A program made the position numbers and the translations under genes. From Phalacrocorax aristotelis (taxonomy: Eukaryota; Chordata; Aves; Suliformes; Phalacrocoracidae), in assembly GCF_949628215.1 (NCBI RefSeq), contig NC_134283.1, forward strand, positions 10,787,638-10,851,637: 64,000 nucleotides of DNA, in the 5' to 3' direction. The notes under the pieces are model-generated. The model was not told where the DNA came from. It did not search any database and saw only the letters and a program-made list of their open reading frames with translations. Below, in pieces: positions 43,408 to 64,000 of the stretch (its first letter is position 1; every line of letters starts with the position of its first letter).

Positions 43408-46400
43408 GTGACTTGGCACTTGACTCCGTTTTGAGTCTTAATTCTGTTTCCAAGTATGTGAAAGGAACCTAGTCACGATAAAACATTGGAGTTGATCAGA
43501 AGTAAAGCCCGGCTGCCCCCAACCTTCCAGAATTATCTGAGGTAGGTTGGACAGCAAGGGGGTTTAACCTCTGCCAAATTGTTCAACCCAACAGTGGATC
43601 GTGACAACAGTACATAGAGCTGATCTGGTCCAAGCCTCAGTAGCCATCTCCATCCATTATCTTTTCAGTGGTCTCACTCCCTCTGTTCTGTCACTTAACT
43701 CAATTCTAATGCTGTCACTGCATTCCCTCTCTAAAAGGTAAGTCCCTGTTTTTTGGAATGCTGTCAATATGGCAAACTAAGTGCTAGAGATTTACAATGG
43801 CATATTTCATTTTCTCAAGATCATCAATATTTTACTGCACATTCTTGCAAATATTCATGCAAGACTATTCCTAGCACCTTTTAGTTGCAACCACCTTTCT
43901 GGCATATTTTGAAGGATTTTTTTGTTTTTAAGCATGAGACAAGAATGACATTTTTACATGCATCATAAAGCTACACTGAGTCACGTACAAGAAAGTACCA
44001 ACAGTTTCATTAGTAAATATTCATACTTTAAAAACCAGCAGCTTGTACAACCTAATTCAGCTTTCTTGTGCACAGATACAACTGGTCTTCTTTTAGTGCT
44101 GGACATCGCTATTTCAGCTTGTGTTCTGAAAAAAAGGAACCAGACTGTCTTAATTAAGACAACTCAAAATTAGAAAGAAAAAAAGCTTAACCCATATTAA
44201 CAAATTTCTTAGAACTGAATGAAAGTGCTTTTGTTCGGGAAAAATTCAGCAATTCACTCTTTGGACGATACTTAGCCTAGAAAACAGAACATCACGAGCA
44301 GTGCGTATAGCATCTTGCAATGGTACATTAAGCAGCATTACCTACAGGCACTGATCCCAAGTCTGCCACCTTCTGGACTTGGAACAGTTCATCTCCAGGA
44401 AAATTCCGCAAAACAATTATAATTAATTGTCAGAAAGAAGAGAGTCAAGAAGCTTTTTCTTCAGATAAAAAGTTACAACTAGCAATGTTGATTCTGCCAC
44501 ACAAAGTCTGCAAAGGCAATAGGAAAAGTTACCTGCTTCCCTAGTTTACATTATCTTACAGACCTCTTGCACATAACTATTAGTGTGGTTTCAGTATAAC
44601 CCCTCCGGTTACTCAAAGTCTGTGGCTGTGAATACTGGAACACAAACCAAAGCGATTACATAGTGATTTCAGTGGGCAGCAGTGCTACACATCAACTTAT
44701 ACTGACAAGTCAAATCTTTTTCATCAGTGATTTCTAAACCACCTCAGCACCATGCTCTTAGATGCACTGCTGTATTTGGCAAAAGAAATGTCTAAAGGTG
44801 CCAATACTACTATTTTTTTTTTTAAGCAGAATTAGGTGCCCTATACTAAGATTTATGGACACATGCACAGTTTTGAAGCATTGTAAGAGCACATATATAC
44901 TACCACTTGTGTAGTGCTTCATTTCAGAAAATTAACTTAGCTGAGCTTTCTTTAAGCATTTGAATTTCGAGAGGCATTGATATGCAAGTCAGAGCTTGCT
45001 CTATTTTGCTTTTGCAGAGAAAAGAAGGCATGCTAGATCAGATTCTGCTCTTACCTGCACTTCTGCAACTCCCATTACATGGGATGGCTGTTTATAACCT
45101 ACAGTTACATTTGACTACAGAAATCTCAGATGTTTGTGAAACCAGAGCCATGTGGTACCCAAAAGCATTAGTTCAGACTGTTGGCTTTCTTAATTATTTG
45201 TGCTTACATTATCTTCTCCACACAATCTGAGTGGATCGGAGAAGTAATTAATTATTATGAAGGCTGTAGTAGAACAGGCTGGAATTTTTATGTCAATGCT
45301 TCCTTGCAGGGGAAGCTGAGTTCCAGCAGAAGTGCACCTTTGGAATTAAACTGCCTCTACCCTATGAATAAATTATTTACTTTTTAATGAAAAAGACTGA
45401 ATAACACAATTTCTGCTTTTGGTACTAAATATTCAATTTAGATATTCCATGCAGCTCTGCATATAGACCCAGACAACCAGAGTCTTGTTTAGGTCATCAA
45501 TAACAGCCTAAAAATCTGTAGCCTTTCCCTTGTATGTATTTAAACTAGAAAGACTCAGAAACTGATGGTTTTATTCAGACAAAGGTTCTTATCTGAGAAG
45601 TTCATTCCCTAAAAAAATCCTGCCATTGCTGAAAAGCCAGAGGGGTTAACACCACCATATGGAACGGTACAGGCAGTGAAACATTAATCTTGTAAGAGTA
45701 GCTTAGAGCCTCTAGCAATGTCTTTTCCACACCAAAACATTTTTTTAAAAAAATTTGAAGACATTTTGCTTTCAAAAAAAGACTCCAAATTAAAGCTGAA
45801 CACCACCAAAGTAAAGCTAAGAGTTACAAGGGTGTTCTTCCATTTCAATCCACTGTTATGGTCTTTCTGAAGAAAGCCACTTTTAACTTCATCATATCTG
45901 AAGATGAAGTCTTAATTTTTCCTCCTAACTTAACATACCAGATAGTTACCTTCATATATTCAAAAAAATATTTTCTAAATCCCACCTTAAAAGACTAAAA
46001 TTAATTCTTTACATTAACGAACTCATTAAAACATAAAGCATTATGGCAATTCTAAAATTATGATTGTTTCATGGCCTCATAATGATTGACTTCTAGGGAA
46101 ACTATATATTTTAGAAATGAAAAGCTTAGTTGATTTGTATTTCAGAGGCAGGGTGACTCAAGAAACATTAATAACTAGAACTTCAATCTATGCAGGGGAA
46201 TATATAGCCATCCTGTTAAAGTAATAATGAAGTAAACAAGTAGAAGCCTAATTACATCAGTCTGCTCTTTCCGTGCTTACTAGGAAGAGCATGTTACACC
46301 GACTGAAGGAAGAAAACTTAGCTTTGCTATTGGCAGAAGAGAAGCATTTGCACCACCCAAATAATTTACTCCTTAAACTTCTCATAACCTGGATTTTAAT

Positions 46401-46838
46401 CCTGCAAATTTAGGACCAGTGCTCCGCTTGGACACAGTATTCCACAAAAATATTAGAAGGTATACATCTTAACCTGGGAAGATATACAACTGTTTCCCCG
46501 TTCTCATGAAATACATTGCTTTGTATCAAAGCCAGTTCTGCTGACACACCTGTTTAAGCCTCACAGGAACACCCCTCTCTGCAAACACAGCTATACCAAC
46601 TTCACTTTACTTACACAAGGTGCATGCTCTGAACTCCAGAGAGGACTTGCATTTGCAAAGGCTCATACAAGAACTCCCAAGAAAGAAGTTGTCATTACAG
46701 TACGCAACTGTACAAGCCAACTTATTTCTCCTGTTCACAGGCCTCACTAATATTGTGCTCCCACAGAAACAGCTCTAGAAGCGGGATCTTAAAAACAACA
46801 ACAACAAAAAGCACAGCATAAAGCAGTCTGGATTCGTG

Positions 46839-46844
46839 TTTATT
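46839..46844 (-). terminator. Candidate DYNC1LI2 polyadenylation signal
   Basis: AATAAA on the minus strand (TTTATT on plus), followed on the transcript by a U-rich and GU-rich run (reverse of 46790-46806), a suitable downstream element. Confidence 0.5.
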
Positions 46845-47960
46845 GAAGCCAGTAATTAAAGACGTCCTCGTTTTGCCAGCACTAGAAAGCAAGATTCCAC
46901 ATGACTGCATACTGCACCTGGTTAAAGCCATACAACTGGACTAAGGTGTGTTTCATACATTTGCAGTCCTAACTGTAAGTTGGAAAAAAAAACCCCGATA
47001 AACTTAGTATACAGGACAGTGAACTTTCATTTACAGCATGTATATTGTTAAGTCCATGATGTACAGAGCAGTCACTTTCAACGTAGTTAAATTAAATAAA
47101 ATACAAACTTCTGTTCAGTTTAAACAGTTTTTTAAAATGCCAATAAAAAAGTGCAAAATTAAAATCAAGCAGCATAACCACAGCATTTTTATGGAGGGCC
47201 AATCTTTAAACTTTTCTATTTGCTTCAAGTTGAATGATTTAATCTTGTTTCCTTAGTTTAAACATGAACAGTAGATGCAGTCACTATAATGCATATAAAT
47301 ATAGTCATATAACAGTTTAAACAGTCTACCATACAAGTGTATCTGCAAATAAAATGAAGTTTCACTTGAAAACGTAAAGGCTGCTTGCAATTTGGCCTTT
47401 GGTTCCAATATTTGAAGACACCAGAAAAACAACTGTGCAGCTCACCAAAGTTGACACACTTTGGCAACCACAGGATGCTACATTACTTAGAACTTTCAAT
47501 AAACTAGGAGCATTCACTTGCAATTAGAAACCAGAAATCTGTTTCTATTTTGTCAGAAGCATCTTTCTGCAAAGCTGGTAAGTTATCATACGTTATCAGT
47601 TTTGATCAATTTTAGTATATTTAACATTTTTATAGAACTGGAAAGTACTTCAATTTTAAGTTTTAGCACATATTGCTAGAGAAAGTGCTTATCAGGCTAG
47701 ATGATAAAAACACAGGTTCAGACTGAGGTTTTCAAACTATATCCCATTACAATCACAGCCTTTTTCAATTTTCTTGTCGAGTTTTTGACATTTTAGTCTC
47801 CAATCTCAATTCTCAGCGTCAGGAGGACAGTGTGCCATTACTACTTCTGGTGTGGTAGCTTGCAACTTGCACCCATTACACCAGGAAGTACCTCCACATT
47901 ACCCATCAGCCATCCGCAGTCTAACTGTTATCTAGACAACTGTATAACTTCAGGTCATAC

Positions 47961-47966
47961 CGTTTA
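47961..47966 (-). terminator. Alternative DYNC1LI2 polyadenylation signal
   Basis: AATAAA on the minus strand, about 1.7 kb after the stop. The following AAACGG lacks an obvious U-rich element, so use is uncertain. Confidence 0.3.
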
Positions 47967-49254
47967 TTAAAAAAAGTAAAAAAAAAATATAGTATTTTCA
48001 ACAAAGAAACTGGCACAAATAACATACGTTAATATTTGTCAGAGGCAAGTAAATACTCTTAGCTTTCTAGATAACGTTTAGACAGACTTACAAGAACAGC
48101 CTCTCGATGTAACATAGGATTTGAAGTTAACATCCAGTACTGTGTTAGTGGTCAACCTAATTTATATATTTAAGTAACAATATATATTAGGGAAGTTATA
48201 TCCAGACATTAGATTTAGTACAAGTTCATATCAATAAAAAGTAAACTCTGCATAATTCAAATTGTGGTTTTTCCCTTCAGCGTTAAAAGCACAGAATATG
48301 CTTGGTATTTTTAATTTATGGTAGTGTGTACATGTAAAACAAACACATAAAATCAAAGTGCCATTTCAGTAACCATAGCAGTTTTGTTGTTTTTGTTGTT
48401 TTTTTACAGAATGATGGTTTTATGTGACCATGGACAGAACTCCATTACAGCAACCGGGACAACCACAACCCATCTTTCCAAATGAAATGCTACATTAAAG
48501 AAAATACAAAACAAGTTATTGTTCATCATGTACACATTCATACTTTTTAGGTTACCTTCAGAATTGGAGTTGGCTGCACCTGCAGCAGATGTGGCTGGAA
48601 CTAGGGCCTTGAAAGTTTTTTTTAAAAACCTCCATAGGTGTAAGGCAGGAATCAATTTTAGCTTGGTAGCTAATATTTAGTTACAAAAAGTAAGAAAAAA
48701 AATACTGAGTGTGTTCTGTAGCACATTTCATTATGGGAAAATGATACGTCACCCACCATTCTTCATAGTCTAGCCTCTTGGCATAAAAAAAGGCAGAAGC
48801 TATCAGAAAACAGGAATTAAAATTAAATACAAATTGCCAAACTACTGATTTTAAAATAAAACCAAACAGTGACTGTTTGTACTACAGTGCACAATAAATT
48901 CAAGCACCTTCTAAAGACACATCACACACTGTGCCAGGCACTTGGATCTAAACAAGTCATAGTTTCTCCCTTTTTCAGCTACACCAGAAAGGGCATCCAC
49001 ACTCTTAGACTTTTTAAAAACTAAGATTTACAACAAGAATAAACTCCCATGATGCTTAGTGTTTGGCCTGGAATTCTCCAATGTAAAGTAGTCTTTTTAA
49101 AACAGTGATTATTTACCCTATGAAACACAGGGTTTAACAACATTGCTCCTCTCCAGTCAATCCGACATTCTAGTTTCCTACTGTCCCAAATCTGTTTTCC
49201 CTTTTAGAGCTCCATTCCCTACCTAGGCTTCTTTCACCTAATTAATGCTCTGTT

Positions 49255-49277
49255 ACACCACCACCACCACCACCACC
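49255..49277. repeat. (CCA)n microsatellite, about 8 units
   Basis: Uninterrupted ACC/CCA triplets. On the DYNC1LI2 transcript it reads as a GGU repeat within the 3' UTR, about 420 bases after the stop. Confidence 0.95.
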
Positions 49278-49691
49278 TTTCCAAGAATATAATGCATTTG
49301 CAAACATACAAGTAGCCAATTCCAGTAACTCTGAAAGAGGATTTAATTTCTCTTTCTTGCCTTGCGTGCAGTCAGTAGTAGTATTTTAATAAGAATTCTC
49401 CTTTTTGCTTCTCTCTGTTCTTCACAACAGGAAATGCAGCTGCACCTGCTTACCTCCAAAACCAAAAGAATTGCCCTATATAAACTCTAAATGGTTATCT
49501 TATACAGAGGGATTTTATATGCAAACTTCCTGAATGTGCACTTTTTACTGGGACAAGGCAATGATGTAATTAGCTCATTTCCCCTGCCCCAAGAAAACTG
49601 ATAGCATCTGCCATAGCAGAAAATTCCTGGTCTTATCAGATCAATATACATAGTTATTTGGTCATTTACATATACATTTTTTAATGCGCTA

Positions 49692-60212
<10,521 letters not shown>

Positions 60213-63200
60213 CTATTAAGAGAGAGATCATCTTAAGGTACAGCAGAGGAACTAGTTCTTCTTTTAATACCATAATTTATCTATGGCTAATGAGAAATCT
60301 CAACTTTTATTATTATAATGAAGCAGTACATGAGAACAGAATGCAAGCTTAAGCCTTTTTGCCCCTTCCAACACAATTCTCCTCCACGAAAATTTACAGC
60401 AAGCTAAATCAAGTGCAATTTGGAGCTGTTAAAAATAATCAAAACTAACTGCAAGAGCGGTAGTATGCACATTCCTCAACTTGATACATTTCATTACAGG
60501 GGAGCTGACAACAAAAACCATAAATGTAGTTTAGCAACATAGCTTATACTCACTGCAATTTGCACCTAGCTTTGTAAGAAAACATGCTGAAAAAGTGAGA
60601 CGACACAGAAAACAGCCACTCTTTCTTATAAACTAATACTCAGTTTAAGTTACTATTACTCTACATTTCTGTTGCAGGAGTCCAATGCTAAAAGTATAAA
60701 ATTACACCACATCAATACAGACTGAAGGACTTCTGAATGTTATCTGAACCTACTTGGTTATATTCTGGAAAACTACAATGGAGTCCAGAGGAAACTAGAT
60801 GCTTTTTGTTTTCAGTGTCTTAATTTTATGGCAATGATGAGTGTTCCAGCAATGTTGAACATTATCAAATGTTGAATACTATCAAATGTAGAAGTGCCTA
60901 AGAACTCGTATTAACACCATTTTGGAAGCACACTGTGACCCCATGCATGCTTTATCAAAACTGGCCTGCAACTTACAGCTTTTATGTCTTTTTTCAGGAT
61001 GAAAGCCACAGGCCAGAGATCTGCCTACTGGACGTGCCTGCTCCCAGGCACAGCACTTCCCGAAGGCCCAGGGCTCTCCCTCACGTGACAATCCTACCTG
61101 AAGCCTCCTCCTCGCTCAGCCATGAGGACCCCTTAGGAAAGAGGCAAAACTCCATGATTTGCTCACACGAAGGCACATTTATTTTAGAAACAGTGGGAAC
61201 TGGCTGACTGTACGTACAGGAAGGAAAACACTTCAAAAAACTCCCAACCTCCAGCACAGTCACAAAGAGACTTGTTCCATACATCCATCCATGTGACAGG
61301 GAAGGAACTGCAACTGTACTGCAGGCCATCTGATGGTTCTGAGGCTTAGGAACTGGTAAAGCCTCACAAAAGTTTATAATACCAATCTTGCAAAGTAAAG
61401 TCACTGTACCTTTTCGAAAAAGGAACCGTTTCTGCAATTGAATGGTCATGTGGAACAAAGAACACATCAGAACAACCCTTCTGTTCAAAGCTGCACAATC
61501 TACATTTTTTCTTTGAAATATAAAATTGTGTGATTCTTGTAGAAAATGAAAGAGCTCTAGTCCAGAGAAAAGCTTAAAAACACCCCCACATTAAATAGAC
61601 CATAAGACTTCCAATCACCAATTCAATATATCCCCAAGGTCCAAGGAAATTAAAAAACCAAAAATTCAAATGCAGTTGCATTTAAACTTGGGGAGGCAGT
61701 GCCTTCTGGTGGAGAGGAAACAGCAGTGCTTTGGAAGAGATGCTTTCAACTAGTACTGTTTCATATTCAGCAACTGGAAATCAAAATTCCATTATACATT
61801 CTGCACATTAAATATGTTTATTGACTATCTTACAGAAAGCAAATTAATTCCAGAACATCGAACTAGAAAAGGGTTTTAAAAAAAGTACTTATTTCATCAC
61901 TCAGACTCTTCCTAGCTCAGGACAGAAAAAAACTATTGAAGACAAGCGTATTACAGCAGAATTTACATGCACTACAATTATTCAGGTAAACCTTTCTAAC
62001 TTATTCAGATATGAAAGAATATTTGACAACACTGCTCTCAATTTACTACAGCATTACAGTCAGACAATATTAGTTTCCTAGGCTGTATTCTTATCAAAGC
62101 AGAAGAATCTTTTTTTTTTTTTAACTGAAATATCTATTAGCATAAGCCCCCTCAAATTTGGGAAAGAAAAGCCTCTCTTGAAAACAGTAAGACTCACAAC
62201 ATGATGTAAATCATTATTCAAGACACCCCAATAATTTTACTAATATAAGTAGTAGCAAATGCAACATAGAAACTTCAGAAATCTGATGCCACATGCCCAG
62301 GAATTTCTGCTGAATAGGAATGAATACCATAATCCTAGAGAGCAGAGATTCCCAACTCTTCCCTCTTCCCAAGAGTAAGCAGTACCAAACGCTACAGATC
62401 ACAGACCAGCAACTAACAAGGCCATATCTCACTCCGGCTGATCCATGCATACAGTCTGGCATTAATTCCCGAAAAGAGACTGAGAAATGCTACAGAATAC
62501 ACTCAACTTTAGTTAACAAGGCCCGTTGGACAAGTAACTACCAGAGTTAAAAGAAGGTAAAAGTTATACCAAGAACTTCTAACCTCTGTATCCTGAACAC
62601 AGATACACTTGTTTCTGCATTAACGTTGTTTGAATCCGTGTTAGTGATAGGCTCTTAAACACTTTTTAAGGACTCTCATTCAACCCCCATTCCCATTCAA
62701 AATTTAGTCCTGTTAAATCCAAAGTAAACCTGCATCGCAAGTGCTATCAGACTACCTCTTAGGAACAAGCTGCATTCTAAGCAGCTAATAAAGAAGCTCA
62801 CTTTAATGGAAGTGCTTCTTTGTCACAAAGCAATTTAATACTTTTTCCTTACCTCCCATACTTATTTCTCACTTGATCTCCACTCTCAAACTTTTTATAG
62901 ACATTAAGTTCATCATGCACCCAAACAGGTTACATAAATCTTTTCTTTTTCCTTTTTGTCTAGCAAGCTATGAATATTTTCTCCTCCACATAATTCATAT
63001 TAAGGAATCACATTCTATATTGTATGGAAAATAGCTCTTTTCTTTAGGAAGAAGGAGGGCAAAATGACTTTGTTTTCATTTTTTTTGAACAGGAAATACA
63101 GATAAGATGATGCACAAAATATGAAGTCCGAAAAACAACCGTTCATCTGACAATCAGTAATATTCTGCTACCTATCAGTAAGGTCAAGTACTAGGAATGG

Positions 63201-64000
63201 CCCGTTACATTTGAAAAATTATCACCAGGTGATAATATGCCATTAAAAAAAAATTCACACCTCCACTACAGTGTGCTAATTTATCTACCAAACTTGGCTT
63301 ATCTAGGTAAAAAGCCTTTTATTTCGACTTTTGCATTTAACACAGCAAATGAATGCAAGTTTCCAGTTAACTGTTTTGTTCTCATGTTACTGCTCAGTTA
63401 GACAAGCTACTGAAGCCTAACTGAAGTTACTGAAGCCTAGGAGAAGAGATGTATCCTTCATGTCACAGGAGCAACTGACTTGAAGTACCACCAAGAAAGC
63501 AATCCACAATTATCCTTAGGTTTGATTGTTCTAGTAGCAATAAAGTCCTCAGTCTTGCAGTACCATTTAATGGCAATATGAAAATGGTAGACAAGCACAT
63601 TATAACTTAACTAGATCACAAAAGCACTGAACAGCAGAACAAGAAAAACACAGAGATTTTTCCAAGACAGTCATTCCATATTTACACTATTAAGTTTCAC
63701 AATCAGTTCATGCAACTTTTTTTTTTGCATTAGCTTTTTTGTGCACTATCTTTACTGATCATAAACTTCAGTCTTGTGAAAAGAATTCCTATACAAAAGA
63801 CATCCCGGCAAAGTGAGTGTCTTTTATCTTTTAGCTTAAGAACTCTTTCAGCTGTATGTCAGGATTAAAAGAGGGGAAACAAAAAGGCAGAGAACCTGAA
63901 ACTAATTCAGCTTGAACAGGACACTATTTAATTTTCAGAAAAATACATTACTGTGTTTCAAGTCTTTAGCTTCAAACACTCCAGAGGACATTAAATATAA
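60213..64000 (-). other. DYNC1LI2 intron 4, partial
   Basis: From the acceptor of the first exon present to the window end. I looked for the preceding exon (family text LREHIDKM) in both reading contexts and did not find it. It holds a GC-richer patch of unknown origin at about 60990-61130 and a 17-base tandem duplication at 60852-60885. Otherwise plain AT-rich intron. Confidence 0.8.
60852..60885. repeat. 17-base tandem duplication
   Basis: ATGTTGAACATTATCAA followed directly by ATGTTGAATACTATCAA, with a third partial ATGT. Two mismatches. Confidence 0.85.

Larger units (their letters stand above)
42904..43593 (+). mobile_element. Solo LTR of an endogenous retrovirus (candidate)
   Basis: A 690-base segment with LTR layout on the plus strand. 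It starts TGTTGG and ends CCAACA, the expected TG...CA inverted termini. Inside are a CCAAT-type box (43283, downstream of TATA), TATAAAA at 43201-43207, a CT-rich tract (43323-43385) and AATAAA at 43402-43407, followed by about 185 bases that would be the end of R and U5. No gag, pol or env sequence adjoins it, so it looks like a solo LTR or an isolated fragment. I see no clear target-site duplication: flanks CAACAT and GTGGAT differ, so the ends may be displaced. The family is not identified. It is more GC-rich than its neighbourhood. Confidence 0.72.
35440..46819. other. Intergenic region between CMTM4 promoter and DYNC1LI2 3' end
   Basis: About 11.4 kb. It contains an E-box cluster (36216-36610), a GC-richer patch with a hairpin (37330-37610), a 14-base tandem duplication (38231-38258) and a solo LTR (42904-43593). 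The longest open frames are under about 110 codons, overlap on both strands, and match nothing I know. I see no gene here. Confidence 0.8.
46820..49691 (-). other. DYNC1LI2: Probable DYNC1LI2 3' UTR
   Basis: About 2.9 kb after the stop codon, AT-rich and without coding exons. A length near 2.9 kb is what I expect for the mammalian transcript. The end is placed just past an AATAAA at 46844-46839 (minus strand). An earlier AATAAA at about 47966-47961 is an alternative. A (GGT)n run on the transcript strand lies at 49255-49277. Confidence 0.6.

Noticed and set aside
43589-43612. Primer-binding site after the LTR (AGTGGATCGTGACA)
   Set aside because: It starts TGG two bases after the putative LTR end as a PBS would, but the following bases match no tRNA 3' end I know, and no gag follows.
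48404-48655. 83-codon minus frame in the DYNC1LI2 3' UTR
   Set aside because: It lies inside the 3' UTR, without family resemblance; no splice signals connect it.

Overview
This is a 64 kb piece of vertebrate nuclear genome, most likely avian. The evidence is large AT-rich introns with consensus splice sites, a 5'-truncated chicken-repeat-1 (CR1) retroposon of avian type, older CR1/L3-like debris, one retroviral solo LTR, and a single CpG island at a promoter. I see no bacterial, phage, CRISPR, tRNA or rRNA feature.

Two protein-coding genes are present, both on the minus strand and in tandem. The first is a complete CMTM4 (CKLF-like MARVEL transmembrane domain protein 4). It has four coding exons spread over 32.6 kb: exon 1 at 34450-34635 inside the CpG island, exon 2 at 14110-14286, exon 3 at 3128-3226 and exon 4 at 2008-2181. 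They join in frame into a 211-residue tetraspan protein. The second is the 3' two thirds of DYNC1LI2 (cytoplasmic dynein 1 light intermediate chain 2). Nine coding exons between 60212 and 49692 encode 316 residues, followed by a likely 2.9 kb 3' UTR. Its first exons lie beyond position 64000. The order CMTM4 - DYNC1LI2 is the one I know from human 16q22.

Region by region: 1-2007 is CMTM4 3' UTR or flank; 2008-34635 is the CMTM4 body, with an ancient CR1 piece in intron 2 and a younger CR1 in intron 1; about 33520-35440 is the CpG-island promoter with two short upstream ORFs; about 35440-46820 is intergenic and carries one solo LTR; about 46820-49691 is the probable DYNC1LI2 3' UTR; 49692-60212 holds DYNC1LI2 exons 13 to 5, with two ancient CR1-like pieces in the last intron; 60213-64000 is DYNC1LI2 intron 4.

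The two genes do not form a pathway: CMTM4 is a membrane MARVEL protein and DYNC1LI2 is a dynein cargo-adaptor subunit. I found no convincing new biological system. The more interesting leftovers are the LTR, the three ancient retroposon pieces that all lie antisense to their host genes, the upstream ORFs, an E-box cluster, a short GC-rich hairpin, and several unexplained GC-rich patches.
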